DNA of 64,000 bases from Strix aluco. Its lineage: Eukaryota; Chordata; Aves; Strigiformes; Strigidae. This document shows, in pieces, positions 1 to 18,988 of this stretch. The translations under genes were made by a program, and so were the position numbers. Each line of letters starts with the position of its first letter. Within the stretch, counting starts at the first letter, position 1. Where the stretch lies: assembly GCF_031877795.1 (NCBI RefSeq), contig NC_133938.1, forward strand, positions 16,772,920 to 16,836,919, in the 5' to 3' direction. The notes under the pieces were generated by a model. It was not told the origin of the DNA. It searched no databases and saw only the letters and a list, made by a program, of their open reading frames with translations.

Positions 1-3000
1 ATCTCATCTACAGGAGTTATCACCTACGCGGGTGTCTGTGCAGTGCTGGGGTTAATGCCTTGCACCAGACAGGGTACATGTGACAAGGAAAGCTGGCGTC
101 AACAGAAGCTACCTCCTCATCCTCAGCTCCTCTGGAGTACCTTCCCAAAAAGCTTAATGAGCACATCTATTTTCAACTAGGTATAAAGGGGCAAACCTAC
201 AGAAAAATCTCATTACTAGAGCAGTCAACGCATATGGGAGGCATATCAGATGCTTTATGCATCAACAATGAAGAGACAGCTTTCCCAGCCCTGGAGGAGC
301 ATGCAGAAAGCAAGGCACAAAGATTAAGCATTCTTTAAAGATCCATGCTCCACATGGATTTAGCTTGTTCTTAAAACTCATTGCAGGATATATTTAATAT
401 TGCTACACTCTGTATTTATTATTACTATACATGCAAGTTCTATTGTGCTATTAACCACACACTTTCACAAGCATCACACTACAGTCTAAAAATTTAAATT
501 TAAAATTTAAGGTAAGAAACACTTTAAAGCTAAAGCTGTATCATCTTGACAAATGTCACATTACATCACTTTCCACTCATGAAAAACATGATCATGAGAT
601 CAGCTCAGAGAGATGGTAAGCAAGCAGACACAGGGCAGGAAACAGTTTAAGTGCTTTCAACTAAGAAGACTGATTACAGGCTCTGCATTAAGCACTGACA
701 CCTTACAGGATTGAGCCTCAGCTACTTATATACTTGCGTCACAGGCACAAGCCTTAAAGTTAAAAGAAAATGTCCCTCTCCTTGAATCCTAACATAAAAT
801 ATAGAATGCATAGCAATTGCCTGTCTTTATCCTTTCACTCCTTCCTGGACTGAAACCATCAGCGAGATCTACATCCAGCTCCCCCACACTCCTCCCTGCT
901 CCAGATCCCACAAGCTTCAGAGCAGGCAGCCAATATTTGCAATTCTCCGATGGACACCTCTAGGCCGTTTCCCATATTGCATACCTCCTGTTATATCAAG
1001 GCTGCAGTCCATTTCATGTGTTTAAATATTTAATGTGACTGTCGATACGTATTTTGTAAGGCTAATAAAATTAAAATGGGTTTTCAGTACTTTTCATACC
1101 ACTCCTGAGAAGTCCAGTTTGTTACCCGCATAGCACTTCATGGCAGATGCAGGCATGCAGTGAATCTGCTTTCAGGAATGCAAAACAGGGCACTATTTTT
1201 AGACATGGTCTCAAGATTTATATAAATCTGAATAAGACTTTACACACTGTTTTATTAGCAGCCCTTTGTTTACATTCCATCCTGGGGAAATACAAACCAG
1301 TTTCTTAAAAAGTTTTGGGCATCCTGCTGCGCTTGGAGGGCTGGCAGACCTTTAGGAGCTCTCGTTATGCTTCTGGTTGTGTGCAGCAATTTTATAAAGA
1401 GGGTAAGGAAACTAAGCAAAGTGGAAACTAGGTTAAAATCAGAGAAGCCTGGTGCAGAATTACAAGCAGTGCCTTTAGTCCTTAAGATGAAGCACAGACA
1501 GAGCACATTTCAACTGCACAAAAGCTTTTGGCGGTTTCTGGTGGCTGCTGACATCTGTGCCAAGGTTCCCCTAAGGATGGAGAAATAAGAAAGATAAAGT
1601 CATGCTCAGGAAATATCAAAGCCAGGACATGAAACAGCAAGCCCCAGGAGGGACAGGACACACTTGCAGCTAGCAGAGGGGACAGTCATGGGAGTATTTT
1701 CCCACCAGTACCACAAACGCAGCTGCCTTTGTCAGAGCCTGGGTAGCAGTCACACTTCTTTGCATTAGTTTTACCTTCCCTGGCATTTACTTTTGCTACT
1801 CTTCAGTCATCCTGCATGGCCAGGACACAGTGCCACAGCAATCCATGCTGCAAGGGAGCCATGGCTCCAGCTACTGGGTCAGGCAAACCCATTGGGAGTG
1901 TTACTGCAGCCAAGAGACCATCACCAAAGCAAACAGATGCAGCACAAGCGCTCTTCTTCCCTGCCCAGCAGGCTGTACTGCCTACAGGTCCCAGGCTCTC
2001 ATAGTCCCTGTTTGATCAGGGCATCAGCAATGCCATGGGTCCATGCCAGGCTTCCACGTAAAGAGTTGACAGCTGGGAGGACTTTAGGAAACATGGCTGC
2101 AGAAGAGTGCTTACCATCCAACACTGTCCACGCCAGTTCTAATTCTGCTTCTGTAAAAGCTCTCCCATCAGGCCTGCACGACACAAGGCTGGCTTGATGC
2201 TCTTCTGTCAAAAGTGGCTTTCAGGCTGCTCGTGGCATTATCTCAGATAACAAGATGGATGCCACTCCTGGCAGCCTGCCATTCAAACCCACCTAGAAAG
2301 GTCTTCAGCATCTGCCATTTGCAGGCAGAGACCAGCAGTTCTGCTTTGCAAATTTTTAGTGATTCAATTAGCTGAGAAACAGGGGCATAAGCGCAGTGCC
2401 TTTTCCAAAACGCTCCTTGTGGGCTGAAAATGAAAAACTATTTCCTGTCACCAACACTAGCATTTTTAGGTTCACTCAATCTATATCAGGCTATTCAGGA
2501 AAAGCCTGTCCATCACCTCCATGGTACAAACTGGCAGGTTATCAGCTGCTATCAAGTGCCCCACAACAACATAGATCCCATGGCAGACCATCCTCCTCAT
2601 TGCATCTTCCTGCAAAGGCTCTTCTAGGACACTGTCTTCCATAACATTAAGCCTGGCTCTCAATATATCAAACCTCTGCCTGCCAAGTATTCATTGCTAG
2701 GCCTTTCTAAGAATCATTTTGTAAAGCTTGGATGGCAGTATGTTTTCACAGCTGATGTGGAAAAGCTAGAAACAACATCTCCCAATAAGAAACTTCTGTT
2801 TTACAAAGTGTGCACTGTTTCTTAGCGTTAATCTGACTTGCTAAGGGGAGGGTGTGTGGGGAAATATCTTTTTATGCTGTTGACATAAAATATCTCTGAC
2901 TGTCTTAACAGTGGAACCATTACATTTCCTACTATCTGTGCTAGGATGGATATACTGAGGCAGGGAAGAAGAAAATAAATCAAGATCTGACCTCAGAGCA

Positions 3001-3529
3001 CCCATTCCTGGTGCTAGTGATGGTCCATCTTATGCCATCAGACACTCTGATTAAGCCTGAACACAGGTTCCCCTTGCCTGGTGGGACAGAAACACAGGCA
3101 AGATCTCTGCAAGGTTAAAGCAGGTCAGCTGCCTCCCAAACGGCAGTCCTTGGACAACTCATGACCTTCAGTATCACAGCAAGTGACTCATTATGAGTCT
3201 GCTAAACAGCTATCAGTATTACAGCTTATTCATAATACATGAACAGCTTAAGTGGGTCACAGAGACCTGTATATCCAAGTAGCCTGTCTCCAACAGCGGT
3301 TGGTACTGGCAGCTTAAGGAAAGAATAACAGAAAGAGGACAAGTATAGAGTGCTGCTGTCTCCAGTATATTTTCCCCAGCTTATTGTAAGAGGCAGTGTA
3401 CATATTCCCAAAGCCAGATATTGCATCTGGATCAAAGTGTTAAACAGCTATTGATGGATCTCTCTTTCATTAGTTGATGCCCAGCTGTACTTTTGGCCCC
3501 CACAACATCCTGGCAATGAATCTGACAGT

Positions 3530-3860
3530 TCAGTTCTACGTTGCATGACAAAGTACTTCCTTCTGCTTGAATTTGCTGCCTGGGTATTTCTCTGGATGTC
3601 ATCAAGTTTCATACTATCATTCTCAGTTCATTTTCTCTGTACTACTTGAAATATAGTAGAGGTCTCCTATTTCTCCCCGCCCCAAAATAACTTTGAGCTG
3701 TAGGCATTTATCTAATTAGCGTCACTTCATGCAGAAGCAGTCCTACACTGCAGCAAGGTCTTCTCGTCCACCCCTACCTTTTCTGCTTACGCTGCATTTC
3801 CAGGATGGGTAACCAGAACCTCACACAGCATTTCAGGTCCAGATGAATAATCAATTTAAG
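3530..3860 (-). repeat. Diverged CR1-like LINE fragment
   Basis: The plus strand reads like the antisense of an old CR1 3' region. A stretch near 3545-3590 resembles the part where CR1 copies mention failed 'cttcctaatatctaatctaaa'-type sequence. A later stretch near 3800-3845 (accagaacctcacacagcat) matches the usual 'accagaactggacacagtac' pattern. The copy is heavily mutated and the borders are approximate. It could be another old LINE family. Confidence 0.4.
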
Positions 3861-6800
3861 CCTAGTCAAAAAAATGGCCTTTCAGCAATACCAGAGGCAT
3901 ACAGCATTTAAAAGAGCTTTGGAAATGCTCATATAGAAGGGACTGTCATAACCCAAGAGCCCTTGTGGTCAAGGCAAGCTGGTTGTTTTACTGTGTGGCA
4001 ATAAGGTCACATCTCAGAACAAGAAGATTAACAGAAACACTTTGAGGGTCATAAAAATAAGAGATTGCTGTATGGCACTACTGAAGCTCCATTTTCATAT
4101 GGACTGGGGTCAGTGAAGATGTGGCATCCAGCACGATGCTTAAAGTGCTGACAAAGGCTCTCCTCTACATAGTCTGGTCATCTCCCTCTCCTCTTCTTCA
4201 TACCAGCTTTGACAGCATGTCTTTTCTATCTCAACTTCTGCCCTGACTACTTTTCCTACATTGGTGGGGTTTTACCTTTCAGACAGATTCCTTCCTTAAA
4301 AGCAGTGCAGATCAGTCAAAAGGATCAAGAATTACTGGATAAAGATCAGTAAGGCCAACAGCAGGGTAGTATTTGCCCGATACTGCTAGAAACTACACTA
4401 AAACCAGTTGTTCTTTGCACACATTTTGAGCTGCTGCAGCCAGGAATATGGAAGAGGGTCTATCAACCCTGTACCACCTTCTCCTCCTCTAACATCCTCT
4501 ACTCCAGGAAAGCACCACATTTCAAAGTTTCTGAATACACATGGCTACATGAGTAACCTCATTTCACTTTGAGAAAAAAAACAGGAAACTTGTAGAGGAC
4601 TTCAGTGTTTGCTGGAAAAATACAGTATCCAATCCATATCATCCTCCACCAGTATCTATTGTTTCTATCTGCCTCTCAACAGCACTGCTCACTTCAGCCC
4701 TTGCTACCACACTTCACCAGCACAGGCACCAGTATTCCCATCAGAGGCTTGTAACAGATACCAAGTCATGAACTAGTGCATTGAACTTCAGTGAACACCT
4801 AGTCACTAGGAACAGCCACACCACCTCTCCTCTGTACAGTGCTAGAACATGAGATACTTGAGATTCATCACTTTTAAGCACAGTGATGACAGGCATGCTC
4901 AGCCATCTGGGTAGGTGAAACTCTCTAAAGCACTTGTACTGTTTGCAAAATTAACTCCTGCAGGACTGGTAAATGTCTCTCACCTTTACAGAGAGGCATG
5001 GTCTGGAGCTTACTGCTAAACATTTAAAGTATTTTAAAAAACATAGCTTGCTATTTCTGGACAGCAGGCCAAAAACTAGCTCCATCTCTAAAACACTTGC
5101 CTTTCTAGTTTGGGTTTGCATGGAGATGACCATCTTCATGGCTGCTGGTCTGTGACACAAAGGACATTGACCAGACTGAAGTTCAGAGACACATGCACAA
5201 GCAGGATTCTTGTCATGTAAGATCACCCTTTCTATGAGGTATGGGATTCGGCGTCCCTGACAGCGCTTACATTAAGCTTCAGAAAATGAAGAAAGAAATC
5301 CAAAAATCAATCACAACACTGCCAATAGTGTCCAATTATGTGGCAGTCTTGTTTCAGTTTGCTTCAGTGGCCAGCTGGGACTGAGCTGAGACAGACGATT
5401 TTATCTTGCCATAGAACTTCGGTCGGCATCCAGAGACAGACATGGACAGCCAGTTCCTTTACTACTAACGTACATAAACCTTCCAGAAACAAATTACCAC
5501 GATTATTTTTTTAAAGATAGTGCCAAATACTGAATCTCTACTGAAATGAAAGTGAGTTCTGCAAGTCCTGAACAAGCTGTTTTTGAAATAATTGTTTGGT
5601 TTTGCTATTGACTAAAAATGACAGAAAAATGGCACATTACAGTGTGGTCAGCTGACTTGTATGTGATCAGTGGCCTTGGATGAATCCAAGATATGACTCA
5701 ACTATAAAACACTTAATTTTTCCTGAAAGAAAAATTCCTAATACTGCTATAAAAGAGGCAGCAAGAAGGTGCTGCAGGCATATCATTTATCTTTTCCCTA
5801 GAACTGTGACTGCCCAGATCTAATACCAAGACTGAAGCTCTCCACCATGAACGTGATTGATTAGACATATGCTCCTTAAAAAAACCAGGGTTTTTTTTAA
5901 AAGCAATTAATAATCAGTAATTACTGACAGTAATTTCTTTCTTGGTAGGAACACATTCTCTGCAGCCACCAATCTCTACAAGCCTGTCATAAGCAGTGAC
6001 TTCTACACAGGTGTCTGTATGGGATAACTCACAAGCCATGAAGATTCTTTGTATAGGTGACTTGTGTTTCAGGTCAGACATTTAATAATCAGGTCTACAT
6101 TTTTGATCCAGGAGACTTCTGACAAAGACAAGAAATTCTTTGAAAACTGAACAGCACAGAAGCATAGACACTGTTTGCCTTGGCTAATCTGAGCTGGTAA
6201 GCTCGCAAAATACTCAGTATGATTGGAATATTGCAAATTAAAGCTTGCTATATGGTCACCTTCCACAGCACCCTCAGGGAAGTCATGCTGTGTCTGCAGT
6301 GGAGGATGAATACCTGTTCCAGAGTCACTCCAGAGAAACCAGCAAGGGAAGAATAACCAGTAATAGTGGTAGAAATTAAAGTCTGTATGTGTTTATTTTA
6401 ATAAAAAGTCAGTGTTTAGACTAGTCATGCTTGTTGAAAACTTGCATGCCCTGGTCCCCTCACAACAAGGACAACTGGAGGCAGTGAGTTTAAGGACACA
6501 GCTGGCCTTGTTGATCAAGTGTGGGTTTGGGAGAAATAGTAACAAACGAGAGGTTTTGCCTCTGCCACATTTATGTTTCTACATCAGCAGCAAGTATGTT
6601 TTACAATGAACCAGCCTGTCCACTGCCAGAGCTGAGACTCATGTTCTTGAAATAGCATCAAGGGAATCACACTGGTTTATATGCAACATTAGGAGTTTTG
6701 TACAAAATAATCAGGACCCTAGAACTGGAAGAAGCTTGGCAAGATGCAGCATCAAGCAACAAGTGAACACAATGAACTTGGCACCAGAATGTGGAAAGTA

Positions 6801-9800
6801 CTGTTCTTATAAAGCCAACTCCAGAAGGGCCTGCAAAGAAATACAAACACTTAAAGGGTAATGGGAATAAAAGATTAAGGAATATCTGTTCCACTGGGTT
6901 ATATACATAGCTAGACAAATAACATCGTGTAAAAACATAAGACATGTCTCTTTCTAGAAAGTAAAGGACGTTGAAAGGAGCATTGTACATCTTGTCTCAA
7001 GGCAGAGTGCTTTATAACAAAAGCTCCATATGGGCTAAAAGACCTGGCATCACGCTGCTCAGAGGAAATACTACACCACTATACAAACCTATAATGCATT
7101 AGTTACTGAAGAGTTCAGTGGAAAGGGAAATTAATCAAGTTTTGAGAACTTTAATGACTTGACAGACAGACATGTCCACACACTATTGACAGCAAACAGT
7201 TGCACCTACCTTTGACCACAGCACAGCCCTGCAGAGGTGCAGTCAGAGGTGTGCCCTGCCAGTGGAGGTGCCACCCCAGCTCCCATTCTTCCCATGGGAA
7301 GTACAGTACAGCCGTGCAGCGCTGCAGCCCATGCTCTGCACAGGAGCATGGCAGGCAGGGCACACCAGGACCCTCGCTCAGGGGACCAATACACAGGGGC
7401 TATAGAAGGCCAATTTGAAGACATGGAGGGCAGAAGAGGGGCCCAGGTGGAGAGACATGGGACTGGAGGTAAATTTGCAAGTGGAAGTATGTGGGAGGCC
7501 TAGGAGGGAAAATGAAGATGCATGCTTCTTCTGTGTGTATGTGTGTCCTGGCACAGCGCTGGGAGCAGCTGCTGCTTGTGCCATTGGTACAGCACAGGAA
7601 ACTTCAGCTGGGGACTTCACTCTCCATGCTGGAGCATCTCAGAGGCCAACAGGCAGAAGCAGAGCATGCAGGAGCTCTTCTGCGTCACACACTCTGCTCC
7701 GCCACTCTCTGGAGATGCTGTCAGATCCCACGATGAGCAAGGCAGCACTGCGGTCTGCATGCCAACCCTCTCTTTTGCAGAGAGTGTAGGGTGTTGCAGG
7801 TTTGCAGAGTGTAGGGAACATAGGATTAAGAAAAATATCAGGCAACCTACACTGGGTATGTAACAAACCCACCTTTGAATCCCAAAACCAAAATTCCAGC
7901 AGTGACTGTGGTAAACTGTTTTTTACAATGCTTTTAAATGAGGCAGTCACAAAAGAAAGAGATTTAGGTTCAATTTTAAAGTCTGAGCAGAAACCTCTTG
8001 GGGAAGGAGCAGGGTAGCTCCAAGCCATATGTATAACTCAGAGCAGCGGAAAAGGCTCTTTTCACTTTTTTGAGGAAATGCTTACAGTTATTTGGAACCT
8101 TTAAGCACTTAGCATTTGCACTGAACCGTAAGCTCACCAAGGGCTATTTATCACAGCTAAAGGAACAGTGATTAACAAGGTACAAAAGCTGACATCAGGC
8201 TTGCACAATAATAATCAGTGTCCACAGGAGATTAAAAAACAGGCATTTAATTTGGGTTCTGCCTTTGTTTAATCTTCTGGTCAGCAACTTGGGTATTCCT
8301 GAGAAACTTGACATCACAATTTAACAATGAGGTCTAAATATTGCCTCTGCTAGAAAAGCGTGAAACCCAAGTTGCTCCTAGACTGTCCTCAAAGATTGTT
8401 TTACAGTGCTATAGATAGAAACCAATTACAATGAATACAGTTCCCTTATATTGATCTGACTAGAAGCTACTTCCTAAAATTTTCATTAAATCTGTGATCA
8501 CAGAAGCAAAATTGAAAACGATAAAATAGAGTTCTTGGTATAGCCAGTTTGCCCAAAGTGTAGCTCTAACCCTACATTAATAGGGATGACATCAGCCATG
8601 AACTTCGAGACCAAAGAACCATCTACCCTAACCATGAGGCAGCACCCAAACTGCAAAGCAGATGGAAGGGGCAGAGCCACAGAAACAAATCAGACTGCTT
8701 TTGAAATAGTCTGCTTTTAAGAGGCTAAAACATCCTTTCTCATGTCTACTGATAATATCATTATATAGGCTCCTGATACAGGTCTACCTGATACTGTCCA
8801 AAGGATTGTTTTTTAAACTTCTCAATACTGTTCAAGAGCAAACTTAAGTACTGTTTAAGAAGCTTTTCTCCTCTACTGGGTGCTTTTCAGTTAATTTATA
8901 TGCTAATATGGAAACAATGAAAGTGAAAGCTAATGAAATATATTGAAGAAAACACTGATGCAGGTTCTGAGGAGAGTTACTTCGTTGCCTTCTGATGGGC
9001 ATCACCCATTCTCTCGTGGAGAAATTCTCCGAGTGATACACTTTGTGGAACATCATTACATTTGGTTCTGCCAAGTATATGCTCTGCAAAAGACAACCAA
9101 AACCCACTTTAAAACTCAGGTATACATCTTATCTGAAGTCTGACTGGTACTTCTCAACTTTTTTTCAGTATAACTGAAAACACACTGACAATATCTTGCA
9201 TGCTTTAATTTTGAAGTTAGACCGAGGAGATGGTGAAAAGGATAGGCTAAAGGCAAATATGTATAGCTCAGTGCAGAATGGGAAGGGTATTCGAGAAAAA
9301 ACAATCTGACAATGGGGTGCAAAGGTACCTAGTGCCATTCCTAATTTTTGTCAACCTTCGTGTAAAGTTTTTGTTCATGTTTACTCGCTGTTTTAAGCAC
9401 TAAGCAATGACACAGTGGTAACCTCTATGCTTTCTATCATAAGCTTTCTAGGCAGAACACCAAAGTTAGTCTGTAACATCAAGCAAGGGTAAAGCACAAT
9501 AAGGACATGCAAAGGGGTCACTGCAAATATACATGACCTCCACAATTTGTTATGTCAGTGTAGAGAACTATGAATTATTTAAAGTGTTAATAAAATGTTT
9601 CATCTCTTGCCTCTCTAGTGATCAGCAAGTGCTAACCCTCCACAGAAATGAGACAGATCTTTGCCAGTTGTGCAGAGAGATGCTGGTTTAAGTGATTAGT
9701 CAGCAAATACAGGTTCTTTTCTACTAGCATGTACTATAAAAATAAACCTCCATAACCTAATTAAGCTTAGGAACTAGCAGAGCCTTGAATCTGTTTCTCC

Positions 9801-12257
9801 TGAGCCTAGCTTTTCTATTACTTTGCAATAGACATCATTATCCTACACAACTGTCTAGGTCTACAGAAGGAGTGGAGGAAGTGTCTAGCATCTAGCAGTA
9901 GCTATGTAGTATTACCTGCATCTATGCAATACATACATAACTTACTAAACTCTTTTGCCTTCTATTTTCTCAGAAGCCTCCACCAACTGGTCCGAGAATC
10001 ATTCCTGCAAGCAGTAAGCTGCAGCTGGGACTGCAGCCCAGCACAGGGTGCAAGCTCTAGCTCTCATATGGCTGCACAGCCCTGCAGAAGCTGTACAGGG
10101 TGGGAGGAGGGTGACAGCTGAGGGTGCTCAGCACTGAAGAATAGGTTACCTGGCCCAGCATGGCTGGAAGCTCTGCAGAAGCACTGCTGTGGACAAGACC
10201 CTGCCACTCAGCAAGCAGATTTGGGAAGAAGTACCCAGAGATGCTCAAAAGGCAATGAGGCAGCTTCCCCAATGCTTCTTGAGAGGATGGGATTTGCCAA
10301 ACATACTTCCTTGCTGCTCATCCCCTGTCCGTACCACTAAAGGACCGTCTGTCCTCCCACACCACAGGAATGCAGTCTCACAAGTTGTCCCAGGTGGGTC
10401 TTGGGTGAGTAGGGAATAACAATACTCTTGGGTGAAAGTTTCCTCTTCACAGTCAAGGAAGGAACTACATCAATCTTTTCTGCAGCAGCTCCTGAAGCAT
10501 TTTTCCCAGCACCAGCTATTCTCCCTTCCCTACGCAGCAGCTGAGAAGAGGTCAGGTCATTGTGGGTGCATTCTGCTGAGCTTTTGGGTTTCCATCTGTC
10601 TGCATAAGCACAGAAATGGTGGAAATGTTGTTTTGTGCTATCCCAAGCACATTAAGACAACTTGGGCAGTAAAAGCAATGTGCTGATGAGGGCTCTTCTC
10701 AGCAACTAACCCTGTTGTGTTCAGAAGGTGACGTGAAGAGTTTATACTAAAGGAATAAACAATTGAGAACATACTGCTGGAACAAAAGGTGCTGGAACTG
10801 ACAATCTGATCAGTGATCACAACATTTCCATTGGAGTTACTCAACTTGAACATTAAGCACACTGGTGACTGCACACAGCTAAACAAAACATCAGCTTATC
10901 CACATTAGCAATCTACCTCTGGCTTACTTCAAAAGCCTTTACCTTTCTGCCAAATCCAAAACTCCTCAGAAACTATGAATTTTCAAATAAGTTCAGAAGT
11001 TGATAACACAGAAACATAATGCCTTGAAATAAGTCTGACTCTTGCAAACAAATCATTAAATGCATGACTAATTTTTCTACTTTACTAAAAAAATACTGGG
11101 CTCTTTCCCAGTACTGACTGAACATCACCAAATTTAATTCAACTCTTTTTTCTCACTACAATAACTTGGAGCAAGAACAGTCATAAGCCCAGATTTTATT
11201 TTGTTTTGTTCCAGACAGACAACCAGTAAAGAATCCAATGGTTCTGGAGGGGTAAGCAATAGTATCTATAAAGCCTGAAAGCTCAATCAATGCTATTACA
11301 AACTACTGCAGAAATTTGCCTACTGCATACAGTGTTACAGTAATTGATGACAAGCCTTCCTAATAAGGAGTCTAGTCAGTGAAAGAACACACTGCATCAG
11401 TTCTTAAATATTGCATTATGGGTTTTCAGTAGCATGAAACAGGGGAGATGGAGACAGTGCTGCTCAGTTCATGCATCTGGCAGACAGTTTATCAGGAGGC
11501 ACAACACACCTGAAACACTACTGCTTCAGCTGTGTATTCAAGCAGGCTGTTGTCTTTGGGATGCGCCTTGGCAGCCCCTTGTGCCCTTCAGCTTTCACTG
11601 ATCTGATCAGGCTTCAGAGCCTGACCTACCACATGCCTCTTGGCAGGTTTCCTGGACACAAGTCTTCTGTATTAATTCTTTGCAGAAATGGCACCCTATA
11701 ACCCTGTTTCCCTCATCCCTTCCTTCCTCCACTGCTCCTGCCTGCTCTGTACAGAAGTCCATTAAACAATGAAGAGAGCAGCAAGACAAGCCTCACTGAG
11801 TCCTGCCTTACAGGGAGGCTCCAGTCAGGAGTGCATGCTCAGGAGTTAGGCTTTACATTAACTAGGTTAAGTCAAGCGTACACCAACTGTACTGCTAAAA
11901 TATTCATGGGTTTGTGATTACGTTACATAAAAAGAATAAGAGATGGCACTATGAGAAACTGGTGCTGTACATGGACTGTATCCACTCTCTGTCACCCAGT
12001 TGACCTTACGAATGACAAATGCACTACAACAGCCCTTGTTCACTTTCATACCAGCTGAGGTAGAAGTGCAGTCTTTCAGAGGTAGCATGAAGAAACTGGT
12101 TTCACAGGGCTTCATCCTTCTGATTTTCTACCAGTGGATCCATCAGACCAGGAGCAATCCAGATTTAATGACTGCTGTCTCGACAGTGAAGACTTCATGG
12201 CAGTTCAGCTGACAAATGCCCAACTCCATGCATCCTAACATACAACTGGTTTCATGC

Positions 12258-13045
12258 TCTCAGAATAATTCAGGTTGGAGGGGACCTCAGGCAGTTTCTA
12301 GGCCAACCTCCACTCAAGGCAAGGCCACCTGTGAGAACAACCCAGGCTGCTCAGGGCTTTATCCAGCTGGGTCTTGAAAACCTCCAAGGATAACAACTGC
12401 ACAGCTTCTTCAGGTCCTTGTTCCACTGCTTGGCTGTCCCCACTGAAAAGCTTTCTCCTTATACCCCATTAAAGCCTCATGCGTCAATCTATGTCTGTTG
12501 TCTCCTGCCCTCCTGTCACACAACTGAACATTCTGGCTCCATGTTCTTGACAAGACACAGTCTGCCAGTGCCATGCAGAGAGGGTAATCACTTCCCTCAG
12601 TTTGCTGGTTCTGCTCTTTTAATACAGCCCAGGATCCTACTGGCCTTCTTTACCACAGGGACATGCTGCTGGCTCATGGCCACTGTGCTGCCCCACCGGA
12701 CCCCCCACAGCGGTTCTTCCACAGACCTGTCCCCCACCCACTCAGTCCCACCTAGAGATCCTTCCTTCCCTGAGGCAGGACTTTGCACTTGTCCCTGTTC
12801 AACTCCATGAGGTTCCCATGGGTCAGCCCCTTTCTTCAGCCTGGCAAGGTCTCTCTGAACAGCAGCCCAGACCTCAGGAGTGTTGTCTCTCACTCTTGAC
12901 CCCTTGCCTTGGTTTGGGGCTGTTCACAGCTCAATACAGATGCCCCCATCTCCTCCAGGTCACTGATAAAAACATTTAACAGCACAGATGCTAGGTCAGT
13001 CCCTGCAGCAGCTTCACTTGCCACCAGCCTCCAGGAACTATCTCA
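12258..13045 (-). repeat. CR1 LINE fragment, 5'-truncated, inserted in sense with DDAH1
   Basis: The plus strand shows the antisense of the CR1 3' end. The familiar block 'aggttggaggggacct' starts at about 12272, followed by 'ccaacctcc', 'ggtcttgaaaacctccaagga', a 'tccactgc' block, 'cagcccaggatcctactggcc' and, near 12800, 'ccatgaggttcccatgggtc'. Around 12960 there is a block of the 'gtcactgataaaaacattta' type. This runs continuously through part of the reverse transcriptase 3' region and the 3' UTR and stops near 13045. CR1 copies are usually 5'-truncated in this way. The element is on the minus strand, in sense with DDAH1, inside its first intron. Many substitutions and frame breaks mark it as an old, dead copy. 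Confidence 0.85.
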
Positions 13046-14964
13046 ATGGGGAATTCAGCAACTGCACACAATCCTCCAAAAAGAGCTTGGGAGGCTGCCC
13101 ACAACCACCCACCGGGATGAACAGCAGGGTCAGGACCAGGCGCTGGGCTCCCTCAGCTCAGGGTGGCCGCAGACCTCAGTGCCCAGACTGCCCGAGCACC
13201 TGCAGCCAGTACCTCTGGAACCAGAAGCAAGAATAGAGAAGCTCTCATGAAGCTACAAGAAACACTGCTGCTTCTTGGGGGCTCTTTATGAAACCAAGGT
13301 TATCATAGATGTTTGCCAAGACGTCTAAGACATACGCCAAGCCCTCCACCAAGGCATGCAAAGCTCTGGGCAAAGTAGTCAGCTATGCATTTCTGCTTTT
13401 TAAAGCCCTGACCATCTTACTGTTTTCATCCTGGTCACTACTCAAAGCAGGCTCACTAGCTAAACACAACTGACTCACAGACACTGTGCCAAGGAGGGGA
13501 GGCTGCCCCAGGGAATGTCTCAGAGGGAAGAGGGACCAGGAGCAGACAGGCATCCCACAGAAACGAGCATCTTCTCCCCCTCTCTGCAAAGCACTGCTGT
13601 AATGATGTCCCCAGGAGGAAGAACTGTTGTAAATAATTAAGAGTTACACATTCAGACAAGCACTACACTGCAGTGTCATGCATTGTTATAGCTTTAAGAG
13701 GATGCTTGTTCAATTATTTTTTCTTCTTTACTTCACAGAAAACTCAGGGGAGAGATTGCTCCATCATTTAAGAAAACTAATAAGGTTCAAATTATGCTTC
13801 AAAGCTTTTTCCCTCTTCTTGATTCAAGACTGCCTGGACAAGTCACCCATGGAAAGAAGCAAATCTGTTCTCCTACAGGGGTAATTGTGCAAATGGCAGC
13901 AGGAGTCACATAGCTACATACCAGTGAGTAATGGGAAGGACCACCAAAAACTCACTTGGACTCTGGCTGAGAAACAGCTGCTTCTGAGAGTAGCATGAGG
14001 CAAACACACTTTACTCTGATGCTGTCACCTTTAAGAGCATTCAAACGTGCTTCAAAGACTAAATACACATGCGTACGCGCAAGGAAGTGCACACGTACAA
14101 GATGTGTGCAGTTTCTCAACCTGTTACGCTGGTGGGCAAAATTCAAGTAAACTTTGTAATTGCTGAAAGAAGGGTACTATATCAAAAGTACCAAGTGAAG
14201 ACATCCATTGCACTCGGTGGCCAAGAGCAGTTACTGCTACACTACAGCCAGTGGCCTGGCCCTGTCCCACAGGCACAGCAGTATGTGCTTGTGGATCACA
14301 AGATGAGCTATGGTACCACAGAGAAGACGGGAACTGGAAGAGACAAGAAGATGGTTATGTTAAAACATGCTTACAGGAAGGCAGGTTGCCAGTGTAGCAG
14401 TTTTGCAGCTTCGAACAGGGTAAGGTTTGTTTAATTTGCTACTCACGACTCATTGAGAATGAGATAACTGGGTGGCACTTCGATGCATGTACTCTCTGAT
14501 GAACTAGTTTATGAATGGGCTGACCATGTTAAAAAAGTCCTAAGAATATCTAAAGTAAGGCTCCTGCAGCTGTGCATCCTTCACACCTCTCTCCAACAAG
14601 GCAACCTGTGTCCCCTGGACATCCAGGTACCTCTAGCCCACAGGGCCCGCAGTGGCTGCACAGGGAAGGCAGCATCAGGTTCAAGGACATTCAGGCTGAC
14701 ACCGAGTTCACAAGGCAAACACCAGCCCTTGCACACAGGCCAGCGGGTGCAGTTCCTGCAGGTATCAGTAACCCACTGCCTGGAACAGAGCGCAAGTTGA
14801 GCGCGTAATAAACCCGGGGTTTGGATGGAGTAGTGCTGCAGCACGGACACAAACCTGCACAGGCGACCAGCGATCCACCTCGCAGCACCGAGCCGGGCAA
14901 GTCCGCACGGAGCGGGAGCCCGCTCCCCCAGAAAGGACGTGTCACAGTTTACACCGTCCACTTA

Positions 14965-18714
<3,750 letters not shown>

Positions 18715-18988
18715 TCTGCAGTTATGTAAAAAGCTGCCACAGAGGTGAAGGGACTAATTCCCACAAGGTAGAAGGCAAGAAACAGACGTAAATTATTTCA
18801 AGGAAAAGTAAGGAAAACTTTCTAACAATAAGGAGCGGAGAAAAAGATTGCCTGGGAAGAATGCACAGCCACTATACCAAGTGTTTTTAAGAAGAAATTA
18901 AAGAAATATCTGCCAGGAGCAGAAAACCAGAGCTGGGGAAGAAGGATGGATGAGGAGAGGTCCCTTTCCAGTCCTATGATTCTATTAT
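18715..18988 (+). repeat. CR1 LINE 3' end
   Basis: The plus strand ends in 'ggtccctttccagtcctatgattctatta' style sequence, the diagnostic CR1 3' terminus with its ATTCTATGA-type octamer repeat (here at about 18974-18988). The preceding sequence, including 'ggaaaactttctaacaataagga' near 18810, matches the body just upstream of the CR1 3' UTR. The 5' border is uncertain. Confidence 0.75.
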